From Didymella arachidicola (taxonomy: Eukaryota; Ascomycota; Dothideomycetes; Pleosporales; Didymellaceae): a stretch of DNA of 64,000 bases. Where the stretch lies: positions 1,426,001-1,490,000 of the forward strand of contig CM049991.1 in assembly GCA_016630955.3 (NCBI GenBank), in the 5' to 3' direction. A program made the translations under genes and the position numbers. Below the pieces are notes generated by a model. The model made no database searches, was not told where the DNA came from, and saw nothing but the letters and a program-made list of their open reading frames with translations. Each line of letters begins with the position of its first letter. Within the stretch, counting starts at the first letter, position 1. Shown here piece after piece: positions 10,926 to 22,773 of the stretch.

Positions 10926-12785
10926 ATGGACTCAATTCAAGAAGCGGCTACAGAATTCGATTTGCGCAATCATAAAGAACAACTTTCATACACAAAGTTT
11001 GCTAAAGCAAAGGGAGTTGATCGGTCTACGTTAGCGCGGAGGCACAAAGGGGTTTCAACTTCTAGGGAGGTCAAAGCAGTTAACCAACGGAAACTCAACA
11101 ACACTGAAGAACAAGAGCTTATTAAGCTTATTAATAAGCTTACTGAGGACGGATTCCCTCCTAACAGGCTTCAAATCCGAAATTACGCGTCTAAAGTAGC
11201 TGGTAGCAGCGTCTCTGATAGCTGGGTTACTCGCTTCCTCCACCGTCACACAGCTGAACTGGTCACCAAATGGGCAACAGGGAAGGATCGCAATCGCCAC
11301 CAAGCTGACTCAGGGGCTTCTTTTGAGGCCTACTTCACACTTCTACACAGCAAGATAGCTGAGTACAGCATTGAGCCTCAGCACATGTACAATATGGATG
11401 AGAAGGGCTTCATGATCGGGGTACTTGAACGTGCAAAACGAGTGTTCTCCCGGCCACTGTGGGACAGCAAGCAAGTCAGAGGTACTCTCCAAGACGGCTC
11501 ACGGGAGTGGATCACGCTTATTGCTTGCATAAGTGCCTCAGGGGAAGCCCTGCCAGCAAGCCTCATATACCCAGCAGCCAATCAAGCTATATACTCAGGC
11601 TGGGTGGAGGATATCAAGCCAGGGGAACACTCAGTCTTTGTCAGCTCATCTAGTACAGGCTGGAGCAACAACGAGATAGCTCTTGCCTGGCTTGAACAGG
11701 TGTTCGATCGCGCTACTAAGGCCACAGCACGGAGAAAGTATCGTCTTTTGATACTTGACGGCCACGGGAGCCACGTTACCCCTGACTTTATTGAGTACGC
11801 CAACCAACGCAAGATACTCGTGATGATCCTTCCCCCTCACTCAACACACAGGCTCCAGCCACTGGACGTTTGCCTGTTCTCACCTCTGGCACGAGCATAC
11901 TCAAATGAGCTTACGCAGTTCCTCCAAAGCAGTCAGGGGACCTCTCCAGTCACTAAATCAAACTTCTTACACCTGTTCTGGGCGGCGTGGCAGAGCTCAT
12001 TTCAGGAGTCAACAATCGTCAACTCCTTTGCAGCCACAGGGATATGGCCCCCTGACGCCTCTGCTGTACTCAAACAAGTCAACAACACTTATACAGACAA
12101 AGAAGAACAATCAGGAGCTCTTAGACCAACAGACTGGAGGCGTATAAGGCAGGTACTTAAGGATCATGTGAAGGAACCTGACAGTGAGGCAGTGCGGGAG
12201 CTGACAGGGGCAATTCACTCTCTTACTGCCCAGGTTGAGCTGCTTACTGAGCAGAACAAAGGCCTGCAGGAGTCTCTTGCACACAGGAAGAAGCACAATA
12301 AGAAGAGTAAGCCCCTGAGTCTCCAACAGCGGAAGGAGTACCAAAGTCAACCTGTATTTTGGTCTCCTCGGAAGGTCAGAGAGGCACACTATCGTCGGAA
12401 GATCAATGAGCAAGAACAGGAGGAGCAGCATCTTCAAAAGCTACGTCAGAAGCAAGAGCAAGTAGCAATTAAGCTTCAGAGAGCAAGAGAGGCTCAGGAG
12501 AAGCGTACAGAGCGTGAGAGAGCTAAGGAGGTGAGGGTGCAGGAGAAGGCTAAGAAGGCAGCTGAAGCGCAGCGTCAAAGGGACGCTCGTCAAGCTACTA
12601 CTGCTATCCAATTATCCCAAAAGGGTAAGCGTAAAGCCTTAAAAGCTACCTCAGGTAGCAATAAGCGTCAGAAACAAGCTGGTGATGCTGGTGGTGCGAA
12701 AGAAGCCCCTGAGGCACCCTCAGCTCCTCCACCAGTCACTACTCGCCGCGGACGCAACGTTAGGCTTCCAAGTAAATACAAGTAG
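10926..12785 (+). CDS. Transposase, pogo/Fot1 type (HTH plus DDE/DDD domain)
   Basis: Catalyses cut-and-paste transposition of its own element. The 619-aa single ORF has a psq/pogo-like N-terminal helix-turn-helix (about residues 20-45, YTKFAKAKGVDRSTLARRH), a second DNA-binding region (about 55-120, ending VSDSWVTRFLHRH), and a catalytic RNase H-fold core. The catalytic acids are recognisable: Asp158 in YNMDEKGF, Asp278 in LLILDGHGSH and Asp314 in HRLQPLDVCLF, with 35 residues between the last two, the DDxD arrangement usual for pogo/Fot1. The C-terminal third is Lys/Arg/Glu/Gln-rich and likely coiled coil. All three acids are present and no stop interrupts the frame, so the protein looks functional. 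Confidence 0.94.
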   Translation: MDSIQEAATEFDLRNHKEQLSYTKFAKAKGVDRSTLARRHKGVSTSREVKAVNQRKLNNTEEQELIKLINKLTEDGFPPNRLQIRNYASKVAGSSVSDSWVTRFLHRHTAELVTKWATGKDRNRHQADSGASFEAYFTLLHSKIAEYSIEPQHMYNMDEKGFMIGVLERAKRVFSRPLWDSKQVRGTLQDGSREWITLIACISASGEALPASLIYPAANQAIYSGWVEDIKPGEHSVFVSSSSTGWSNNEIALAWLEQVFDRATKATARRKYRLLILDGHGSHVTPDFIEYANQRKILVMILPPHSTHRLQPLDVCLFSPLARAYSNELTQFLQSSQGTSPVTKSNFLHLFWAAWQSSFQESTIVNSFAATGIWPPDASAVLKQVNNTYTDKEEQSGALRPTDWRRIRQVLKDHVKEPDSEAVRELTGAIHSLTAQVELLTEQNKGLQESLAHRKKHNKKSKPLSLQQRKEYQSQPVFWSPRKVREAHYRRKINEQEQEEQHLQKLRQKQEQVAIKLQRAREAQEKRTERERAKEVRVQEKAKKAAEAQRQRDARQATTAIQLSQKGKRKALKATSGSNKRQKQAGDAGGAKEAPEAPSAPPPVTTRRGRNVRLPSKYK

Positions 12786-12893
12786 CACAAGTAGTTCACA
12801 TAGGTCTATTTACTACTCTACTACAATATTATACAATATTTGCTGTTGTTGGTGGCTCAGTAACCTTATTTTTCAACAAGTCGATAGGATCTC

Positions 12894-12937
12894 AGCGGGG
12901 CGTTACGCGATGGTGGGCGTCACGCGCACGGACTCGG
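12894..12937 (-). repeat. Right terminal inverted repeat of the pogo/Fot1-type element
   Basis: 44 bp, perfect inverted copy of 10838-10881, followed directly by the TA duplication at 12938-12939. The 108 bp between the transposase stop and this repeat are noncoding. Confidence 0.95.
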
Positions 12938-12939
12938 TA

Positions 12940-13564
12940 CACCTACCTTTGTTGACCCCCTGGCTATCATTTTCAACCTTCACTTCTCACTCAGAACGGA
13001 AAGCGGACATCGAAAAATAATAATGTGAAAACTGCTCAAGAATCGAACAGTCAACCTACGATAGGTACTGCGAAATCATTCTCCAGGTGTGTAGTGACAC
13101 TGCGACAATGTGATGACTGTCAGGTAGCCAAATTATACACCTCGGGAAGATTTGGAAGTGCCCTAATTAGCATGGCAAACATAGTCAATGTGATTCTAAA
13201 GTCACGAAACGACCGTCAACACGGTATCGCCCCATACTCAATACTTCTTCTGTAACTGTCCAAAGATGACACACGATACAGTCACCCATCACGTTGCCCT
13301 TACAGACAATACTTCGCAGAGTCTCTTCATCGCCTCACTTCGCCTTCGTGACTATAAAGTCGAGCAGCAGGGAGGACGAAGAAGCCAGGACCCATCACGA
13401 AGCAGTTCGCGAGAGGACGAGCTGGCAGAAAGGCATGTTGCACGTAAATCAGAGTGCAGCGTCCCAAGATAAGAGAATAGCGAAGTACGGATGTCAAAGA
13501 CGATGGCCTCATGCAAGCTTTTTGCTACATGATCTCTCGTTGCAAGCTACATCGGCGTCTTCTT
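12940..13564. other. Spacer downstream of separase and right of the transposon
   Basis: About 625 bp with only short overlapping ORFs and no recognisable product. It should contain the separase 3' UTR on the minus strand. Confidence 0.45.
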
Positions 13565-16500
13565 CTATTCCAAATAACAGGGAATACCGTACACCACCGC
13601 GGCTGCCCCGTTCAAATATTTCAGATAACATGCCTGCCTCGCATCTCTGACCGCCTCATCAAGCCCCAGACCGCGCCTACACTCGCCCTTTCTCTCACCC
13701 TCAGCGACAGTCTGCTTTGCCTTGCTTCTTCCTTTCGCGCCCTTCCGTGGCGTTTTTGCAGGTTTGATTTCCTCTTCTTTAGCTTCGGGCCACAATCCCC
13801 AAAGCTCACCGCACCTCACAGCGAACCGATCGCAGTCTTTATCTGTGACATCCCACAGCATCCCCACGATGGCTGGTGCGCCGGCAGTGAGGTAAGATTG
13901 CAGCATGCCACTAGGTTCGTAGATACCGTTCTCGGTCAGATGCACGGAGGAGCAGCCGAACAGAAAGCTTGTTGCGCAGCCCGGCTTTGCGTGTCCGGGG
14001 GGTTGCTTGCCGGGGTAGAGTTTGCGCACGCTCTTTTGGCGCACGAATTGCGCGCCACTGCCATGGCCGAAGTAGAGCAGCAGATCGCGTGACCCCAAGG
14101 CGTTAGAGAACTCGGTCTCGGTTGGCGGCCGTGACGAGATGTGTGTCCAATCTCCGCGCAAGGAGCTGATTATGGGTTGAAGGGTTTTGGTGGTGTTCGC
14201 TAAATCGCCACCGGGGTTGAGGATAGTTGTGCCTCCGTTGGCAGCAGCGATATAGTGGCCCGGTGCAGCGTCGTCGGTGTTTGATGGTCGGAGGCTGAGT
14301 AGTCGCTCGCGAAGCGCCGCAATAGAGGGAAGACGTGAAATGGACAGCCTTGAGAGGCAAGGTAGAGACTCCCATGGAAAGCCGTGAAGATTGTTATCGA
14401 GCATCAGAATGGTGTGCGGGGTGGACGAGGAAGATGTACGAGCAGCGCTGTGATATGCCTTGAGAGCATCTTGTGTTTCGATTACCATAGCGTCGAAATC
14501 AATCTCATCGTACGCATTCGCCTCTCCGTTGAACTGAAGTATGTCGACGATGAAGTAGATAAGGTCGGTCAGCGCCTCGTCAAGATCAAGCTCCTCTTTT
14601 GCAAGGTCTCCGAGCCCAATGAAGAGCTCTAGAACCCTCGCATCTAGAACAGGTCGTTTGGGTTGCGTTTTCATGCTACGTGAGGGCAAATGACGATTCA
14701 GTACATCCTCGAATGCTTTCCGGAACTTGGCAAGAAGTGTTGGCTGCCGCGTATGCTGAGAGAAGACGCCCTTGAAGCCACCGAGCCAAATATTCTCCAT
14801 GTTGACCAGAAGCTCATGAAGCCGCGTGTCAAGCGCTTCACGTTCGTCCCACCATTGCTGGCGGGCTTCTCGTGTGGTCATGTCTTTGGCACCGCGCGTG
14901 CTAAAGTCGCTGAGCTCGATAATCTCCTCGAAGTCTCGCTTGCCGTCTTCGAATGTGAATTCGTCCTCGTCCAAATCGCGAGAAGCGTGACGCGCAAGTG
15001 GTAGACGAAGCACGAACGGTGCCACGCCTGCCTCGAAGCGTGTGACGTAGAGCTCATCACGAGCCTCATTGAGACCGAGCGATATGGCGTTCCAGGAGTC
15101 GGGGATAATATCAAGGTACTCTTGTTGAAAGTCTGAGGCGGATGTGAGACTGAAATCAGAGGCTGCGAGCAGTGGCCAACTCAAGCACTCCTCGCGCGAC
15201 ATTTGCTCTTTCTCAGACTCTACAAACTCCTGTGCAAGTCTCATAGCGTTGACTTTCGGAATCTCTGCTTATCGTTAGCTGACCGACCTCAAATTGACGT
15301 GGAGCGAATGCTTACCGCTGGTGTACGCTGCGTACAATGGATGCACAGAGCCACGTGCTTCTGAGACAGCTGATAGCAGCACTGTGATATGGCCAAGCGC
15401 ATTTGAAACCTGCTGGAACAGATGATTCGACCCGTGCGTAGCGGACAAAGCATGTATCTCAAGCAAATGCTCACGAGCCTGGCGCAGTGTATCTGTGAAG
15501 TTGAGCTTTGCAGCCGCTGTCGCCTTCTTGCTACGGCCGCCTTTCGTCTTTGTGGCAGCCAAAGGCGAAGCTTTCTTCCCTATTATGCCTTCGGACATCC
15601 TTCTATCCTTGCTGCCGATAGCAGGGAAGGCGATGGTTGACTCAGGCAGCGTGTTGAACGCAAAGTCTGCGGCAATTTGTTGTGCGCTCTCTGCGAGCAT
15701 GAGCTTGAACTTGGCCCAAATATGCTGCACATCTCGGTCCGCGCCGACTCGCAGTTCTTGTACCCTCTCGATGAGGCTTGCTGCTGCCGTCAGGTTCTCT
15801 TGCATCAGATTTACGAGTGCACCGCGGTGGTACACCTCCGCTTGAAAGGCATGTAATAAAATACATTGGTCTGCAGTGCTGACAGTCTCCGTACTTGGGG
15901 CGGCGATCATGCTCTTGGGTCGACCTTTGGGAGCAGCCTTCGATGCGCTTGTAGCGCTTGCAGCGCTTGCAGCGCTGGCAGCACCTGTTCGAGAACGAAC
16001 ACCTGTAGCTGAGCGAGCACCTGATCGCGAGGCCGATCTCGAAAGTGGCTTTGCTGCAGGCTTCTGTGCTTTAGCGGCAGTCGTTGCTTTGGTGGTGATG
16101 GCCTCAGTGGTATCGAGGCTCATGCCAGCTATCTGCGAAGCGAGTGAATCGAGATCTGGATGTATAGCACCGAGCGATCGGATATAGGCTGGACTGGTGA
16201 GATCGTTCAAAAGTTGTTCCAAGGTTCCGTAAGATGCGATTTCCTCGTCGAAGTCTCCGGTGCAGTGATGCACCCTGGCAATAGCGGAATGATACGCTGC
16301 AACGGACAAAGTCTTGCGGTCTGAGGGCTGCTCGATGGCTTTGAGTAATGGCCCGGCTTTGTCGGGCCTGCCACTCTGTGCCCAACATGCTGCTTGCCAG
16401 CTCGCGACGTCAGTCATCAAAGACGGTGAGCCTGTTGCTGTAGCAACCTTCTGCGCTTGTTCTGCGACGTAAATTGCCTCTTGCAACAATCCTTGGTTGG

Positions 16501-19500
16501 CGAAGACTTGTGAGTGTTGTATGAGCCCACGATATAGCGAGGGCACCATGAACCAAAAGTCTGCACCTCCAAGTACGTCGTGAGTGTTTGAAGAGATTAT
16601 GGGTGTCCCCTTGTCGTCGTGCATGGATGCCAGTAGGTCGCTGCCTAATTTGCTCGGAGCATCAAGTATCGAAGCGTCGCTCTCTGCAAGTGCCTTCTGC
16701 GCGTTGACCTTGGATTCAAGTGCAGCCCACATGCGGCGATTGAGCGTGACACTTTGCTTTGCGTATCTTGCAGCCTCCTTGTGAGCTCCTTGGGATGCAG
16801 TGAGCAGCGAATAGACGTAGCAGGCGTTCGCGAGGACGCTGTTGTACCGCAACCGTTGCGATAATGTTGCGGAGGATGTTGACAATTCCAAGAATGCAGC
16901 GTCGCTACGTGCGATGGACTCAGCAATGGCTAATGAAGACGCACTGGCAGAGTCAGTTAAGGAATTCTTTATGAAGAGGATACAGGTCATACCACTTGTC
17001 AGTGTTGCCAATGCGAAATAGGTACTCTGCATAGGCCGTATACCATTTTAGCTTGGCTTCTGTCAATGTCGTCTGGCGAGTAACAAGAAGCTCGGCCTTT
17101 GCCAACGAGAGACCGGCTTTGCCAGTGTAGCCGAGGCGTAGATACTGCAACGAGAGTGCTGAAAGACTGTAAATGAGTTCTGAGGCATCACTGTCGTTCT
17201 GTAGCTCGAATATTGTCACCAAGAGGTGTAATACAGGCAACGCAAGGTACTCCTCACCCTTGGCGTTGAAATAGTCGACACATGCTCGAACGTCATGAAT
17301 CCAGCTATCGATGTCGCCGATGCGTTCGGTCAGAGCACTCCAGCTAGTTGCAGACTTGGCAAGGAACTCCCATGTTGCAAGGCATTGTCGCAGCGTCTCC
17401 GTCGGTGGAGTGGCCTGTTGCATGGCCAGTTTGAAGCTGCACAGGGCGCCCAAATGCTCCTTGAGTTTGATCAAGCCTTCATCTTCAGAGACGTCCACCG
17501 TGGCAAGATTGTCTGGCGGAGTATCTGGCAGTGATAGGCTGTGCGATACGATATGTGGGTGGTCCTGGGAGAGTTGGCGGAACAGATTAATGAACCGCAA
17601 ACGCCGCAGAGGGTACCGCTCTAGGGTGTATATATCGAGAAGGGCATCAGCGAGTGTCTTGATGGAGTGATTGAGATGCGAGTTCCATTGCCTGTTCCTG
17701 GACAGTGTCTTGGAGTAGAGCACCAGTTGCCATTCGAGAATCGCGCCCCGGACATCTGGCTGTAGATAACTGTCATCGTGGTACGCAAGCTCGTTGGCAC
17801 GCTTCACGCCATGAAGCAGGTAAGAACGATGCAGAGCTTTCAGTAACCTCCCAAGTGCATTGAATCTGCCATCACCCTCAAACAACGACTGGAGTGAGTG
17901 CTGTGCAACGCTTTCTGCAAGCATTTCGATGCTGAGGTAGATGTGGTACCCAATGCACTGCCTAAAGGCTTTGCGCGACTCGTCAGGCTTCGGGAGGTTA
18001 TCCAGTGTTTCACCTAGTCGCTCAAGCTTCATAGCGAGGTGCCCTGATTCTTGTTGTGTCTCCGACCCTTCTGACACAAGATCGATTGAACGTCGCATAG
18101 CCACCAAGAGGAGATCGGGATCGATAGCTGTGGCCTTCCGTAGCTGCAGATAAGTGTTCCAATACGAGTTGGACAACTTGACGAGGCACGACGAAACGAC
18201 ATCTCCAGCTTGCGAATCAATCAGCACTCCGCTCTCACACTCCTCTCCCAGTCTCCGAAGGATGTAACAACAGTCTTGTAGGATGGTGTCCAGCTCAGCC
18301 CAGAGCTCTGGGCTACTCGTCGATCGTTTACAGCATGTAAGGACCGATTCGACAATGCTCTTGGTGCACTTCCAGGCCATGTTGATACGATCTTCATATC
18401 GATGCTGCGAATCTGACTCTGACTCTGCCATACCTCTGCGTCCTACAAATCTTGCAGAAAAATGTACGCTTGCAGCAATCATCGATATAGCACGAGCTTG
18501 AGTGGCCAAATCTTCTGAGCTGAGTGATGTAGCAGACAAGCCTGCTACAAGTGAGCGTGTTGCAGCTCGTCTCAATGCATTCACTTCCATGAAGAGCGAG
18601 TCAAGATCCGTAGACGATCCGCCGAGGCTGCCTTGCAAGGCCTTCAGAGCGGTACTGATGACTTCCTTAAGTCCCGGCTTCTCCTGCCCTTTGTTTGCAG
18701 CCTCTAGTGAGACAGTTGCGATGCGGAGCAGTCGACATGCTTGCTTAGCGGCAGAGTTCGTAATCGATGCACCGTCATCAGGCGCACCAAGCCATTGTAA
18801 GGCTTCATCAGACAGCCCTGCGGCCTGTGCCAGATTGCAGAGCGTCTTGACGATCGTTGCGGAAGAGCCGGCGGCGCCAGGGGTCAGGCTCTGCTGGCCA
18901 AGAAGCTCTATGCTCAACGACTTGGACAAGTTGTACCTCTCCGTGGATGACAGCTTTGATCGCCGAGCGTAGGCGACCAGACACTTTGTGAAGGGCTCAA
19001 CAAGCTCTCGTTCCTTGTTGCTCTTGTGTTTTGCCAGCTCCCACCAGGTCTTCCGGACTGTGAAGGCGAGGTGCTGCAGTCGAAGAACGATCTCAGGGGC
19101 AGGTTGGGCGATTGCCCCGTCATCGAGTGCAGATATGCTCGGGCATAGTGCGAGAATTGTCTGTGCGAGGGATTCGAGTTGTCGCGCTGCTTTCGCTGCG
19201 CCAGCTGTCGTGCTCGCAAGCTGCTGAAGAAGGTTCGCAGGGGAGGACTCATTCGACAGCTGCAGGTATTCCCAAGAAGCTTCGATAGTGGAGGCCTTCC
19301 TTAGTCTCGCTATGACGCGCAGCGTATACGTCTGAAGATTGGCAACGATCGGTAGGACGGGGCTCCTCGACTCGATGTGGCCGAAGTGCAAGAGTGAGGC
19401 AAGACTCTCCTTCTCTGCTACAACATCCTTAATCCCAACTTTCTTGACAGTTGTACCGGCGCTCTTGACTTCTGCATGACCCAAGAAGAGCTCGAGTCTT

Positions 19501-20213
19501 CTCTTCAACAGCCTGATTTCCTTCACCGCTTGGCTATCCAGTCCAAGTGCAACCAGCTTTCCAATAAGAGAAAGAACTCCACTCTCCACTTGCAATTCTA
19601 CCCCATCTTTTCCTACGACCTTCTTAGCTTCAGGTGTACCCAAGTATGCAAATGCTGTCCTGGCACACTCTGCGATCGCCAACAGGCCAGGGTCTTGCCC
19701 AGGATCTGAAGAAGCTGCAGAAGAAGGTCTCGCTGACGCTCCTGGCCGCTTTACAGTGTTGGTCGTTTGCGCGATAGGCCGTTGCTTCAGGGCCTTCTGG
19801 GTGGCTGTGGGCGGTCGGGTGGCTTTGCGCGTTGTGCTGTCGGTGGGTGCCGGGGGTCTGGTTGAAGATCGTGAAGGCGGGGTGGATGGTTGATTCTTGA
19901 GCACTTCGGCGAGCGTCTTCAGAGACAGGTTCGCGACCTCGGTGGCCAGTACGTATTTCTCCCTCGGTGCAAGCACGGTGACTGCTGCCTTAGGCGCATC
20001 CTTGCCCGCCGCAGCCTTTGCAGCGTCTGCTTTCCTTCTCAATGCGCCGGGTACCTTTACCCCCACATTCTCCTTCTGTATCGGTTCCTCGACCCTGCGA
20101 CTTAGGAGTTCTCGTAATGTCGCTACGGTCGTGTCTGTGCATGACGTTGTTGTTTGAAGGTTGGACTTGACAGTCTCAATGCGAGTGCGGGGGGATTCCG
20201 TCTGGGCGGCCAT
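13565..20213 (-). CDS. Separase (separin, peptidase C50), ESP1/cut1/bimB family
   Basis: Caspase-like protease that cleaves cohesin at anaphase onset. Exons on the minus strand: 20213-16993, 16943-15316 and 15264-13565, giving 2182 aa. The second junction restores AYTS-EIPKVNAMRLAQEFVES, a conserved stretch. The C-terminal catalytic domain shows His2017 in YFGHGSGAQF and Cys2054 in FLFGCSS, followed by the conserved GAPAIVGMLWDVTDKDCDRF. The first roughly 1600 residues are an alpha-solenoid with Ala/Ser/Lys-rich unstructured parts near residues 75-175 and in the middle (AAS repeats encoded near 15945-15985). The His-to-Cys interval is 37 residues, longer than in yeast and human separases (26, recalled), because of a Pro/Gly-rich insert. 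Divergent from the dehydratase gene, sharing a 410-bp promoter region. Confidence 0.95.
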
Positions 20214-20623
20214 TAGGTGTCAAGCTCAGGGGCTCTACTAGGGTAAGCAGCGCTGCCGGCGCGCTCAAAAGTCTATACAGAAAGACAAAAAGATATGGTC
20301 CAAGAAGGTGTATAGTCACACAAGCCCAACTGACATGGGACGCGAGCCTGTCGACGCGCCGAACAGATCGATAACAGCGCGCACACACACAGTACCACTT
20401 TGGGCGTAGCACTTGCCTTCTTTGTCTTCGAGGTGGGCAGGGTTCACGGACTGAGCTTGTCCGAGGTTCGCGTTTCCACCTGCATCTCTACCCCACATCT
20501 TAGCACGCGATCTGGCAAGTAATCAAATAGGCAGGCTGTGGCACTGTTCTTTATCCAAGATGGGCGTATCGGTGATGGAGGACGACTTTCCTTTCCCTCC
20601 ATGATTGTTGTCAGCCCTGCACA
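20214..20623. promoter_or_regulatory. Divergent promoter region between separase and the IlvD/EDD dehydratase
   Basis: A 410-bp spacer between two start codons on opposite strands, so it must carry both promoters and 5' UTRs. No factor site is assigned. Confidence 0.5.
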
Positions 20624-22603
20624 ATGGAAGAAACCAATACAGACTACGATCTCTCGCAGCCAATTACGTCAACCTCAGGCTTGAGGCAGGGCCTCGCAGG
20701 TTACGGCGATCCTCACTTCTCCCTGTTTTTGCGAAAGGTCTTCATCAAGGCCCTTGGGTATGGTGAAGATGCTCTATCTCGGCCAATCATTGGTATCATC
20801 AACACTTACAGTGGCTTTAACCCTTGTACGGCAGCTCTCCTTATTACTTTGAGACGAGCATACGCTAAATCTCAACATAGGCCATGGGAACACTCCACAG
20901 CTCATCGAGGCTGCCAAAAGAGGAGTGCAGCTGGCAGGAGGATTGGCGATCGACTTCCCAACCATCAGTGTCGCTGAAGGCTTCTCAGCGCCCACCAGCA
21001 TGTTCTTGCGCAACTTGATGAGCATGGACACCGAGGAGATGATTCGCGCACAGCCTGTCGATGCTTGTATCATGATCGGAGGTAAGATACTGGGATGAAG
21101 GCAAGCGTGCACCTTGAGATTAATCAACACCATAGGCTGTGACAAGACTGTGCCCGCGCAGATAATGGGCGGTATATCCGCGAACAAGCCAGTTTTACCA
21201 CTAATTACCGGTCCGATGTCAACTGGTAGCTATCAAGGCAAACGTATAGGAGCCTGCACCGATTGTCGTAATAACTGGGCGTTGTTTCGAGCAGGCAAGA
21301 TTGAGATCGAGGAGATCGCTGATATTAATGAAGAGTTGGCACCAACAGTATGCTCTTTCTCTTGATTTTCTTTTGGCCAGTAACTGATGTAAGTCAGGTT
21401 GGCACTTGCGGTGTTATGGGGACTGCCAGCACTATGGCATGTCTTACTGCAGCGCTTGGTCTGATGCCTCTCAAAGGCGCAAGTGCACCGGCAGTATCAG
21501 CAGCCCGCCTACGCATAGCAGAAGAGACCGGTCGCAATGCGGTCGCAGTAGCGAAAGCGAGAAGAACACCTCGAACCATCTTATCCAGGGAGTCGTTTCT
21601 AAACGCACTAATCGTACTGCAAGCGATTGGTGGCAGCACGAACGGCATCGTGCATCTACTCGCTATTGCCAACAGACACCCTGAGCTTCAAGGAGCGATA
21701 ACACTCAAGGACATCGATGAGGTAGGTCGCGTTACACCGCTCATTGTCGATCTCAAGCCCAGCGGAGACAACTACATGACCGACTTCCACAATGCTGGAG
21801 GCATGCTTGCTTTGCTTCAGACTCTACGCCCGCTTCTCCACCTTTCGGCCTTGACAATCAGCGGGCAGACTCTTGGTGAAGGACTGGACGCAACACCATT
21901 CAAATCCTTCGACTACTCAACTTCAATCATTCGGCCGCTCTCGAACCCACTCTCGACGTCATCGAGTCTTGTAGTACTCTACGGCAACCTAGCGCCGCAA
22001 GGTAGTGTCATTAAAGCTTCAGCCTCCAAAGATCGGTCGCTTCTGTCGCACTCTGGTCCTGCAGTCGTGTTCCGCAATGCAGCAGACCTCGCTCAGCGTA
22101 TCGACTCGCCAGAACTTGAGGTCATGCCTTCGTCAGTACTGGTACTGCAGAACATTGGCCCCCTTGGATACCCCGGCATGCCTGAGGCTGGTCTTATCCC
22201 AATTCCACGAAAGCTGAGTCGCGAGGGCGTAGTGGATATGCTGCGCATCAGCGATGGGAGGATGAGCGGTACAGCAGGTGGGACGATAGTACTGCATGTC
22301 TCACCCGAATCCGCGCTGCCAGAGAGCGTGCTGGGCATTGTTCAAGACGGTGATCGCATCACATGTGACGTAGAGAATAGGACCCTGAGGCTTGAAGTGG
22401 AAGATGCTGAGATTCAGAGGAGGTTACAAAGAAGGAAGGGACTGCTGCTTGGGAGCAGCGACACGCTTGCGCAACCATCAGTCCTGTCTGGACGAGCGAC
22501 GGAGAGGGGCTATCGCGGTTTATATCTAAGGACGGTCAATCAGGCGCATGAAGGCGCAGACTTCGACTTTCTGACTGCAAGCGGGCCGAAGCCTCTATCC
22601 TGA
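20624..22603 (+). CDS. IlvD/EDD-family dehydratase, probably a sugar-acid (aldonate) dehydratase
   Basis: Exons 20624-20825, 20881-21081, 21136-21347 and 21398-22603 give 606 aa. Enzymes of this family remove water from 2,3-dihydroxy acids using an Fe-S cluster and Mg2+, giving 2-keto-3-deoxy acids. The three cluster cysteines are Cys68 (FNPCHGN), Cys136 (GGCDKT) and Cys209 (GTCGVMG). Their spacings (68 and 73) equal those I recall for bacterial L-arabinonate dehydratase (Cys59, 127, 200). GACTDCRNNWALFRAGKIEIEEI and GTASTMAC also look like the sugar-acid branch rather than the branched-chain amino acid enzyme Ilv3. No mitochondrial presequence is visible, which also argues against Ilv3. Substrate is not determined. 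The next gene (lactonase-like) starts only about 170 bp downstream on the same strand. Confidence 0.85.
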
Positions 22604-22773
22604 TACGCAATATATGATTATCGTTCGTGTGTTATGAGCGGGGCCGCCCCCAATCAGAAAGTGCACCTGCAGTGATGCTCTCCAGAGCTCCGTCGCGAGC
22701 CGAGCTTATGTAGTTAAATGCTTCCTTTCCGCACCCACAAACTTACATAGGTGACCCATTGCGCATCTTCAAG

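Larger units (their letters stand above)
10838..12937 (+). mobile_element. Complete pogo/Fot1-type (Tc1/mariner superfamily) DNA transposon, 2100 bp
   Basis: The element is bounded by perfect 44-bp terminal inverted repeats (10838-10881 and 12894-12937, outer ends CCGAGTCCGTGC and GCACGGACTCGG) and flanked by TA on both sides (10836-10837 and 12938-12939), the TA target duplication of the Tc1/mariner superfamily. It carries one uninterrupted transposase gene (10926-12785) that fills most of its length. The lack of stops or frameshifts, and the identity of the repeats, suggest recent arrival or an active copy. No run of C-to-T change with new stops, as repeat-induced point mutation would leave, is seen in the coding region. 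Confidence 0.95.

Noticed and set aside
15945..15985. Short GCGCTTGCA tandem repeat
   Set aside because: It is inside separase coding sequence and encodes an Ala/Ser linker; not an independent repeat element.
20624..22603. Assignment as mitochondrial dihydroxy-acid dehydratase Ilv3
   Set aside because: No presequence, and the cysteine spacing and motifs look closer to the sugar-acid branch; not fully excluded.
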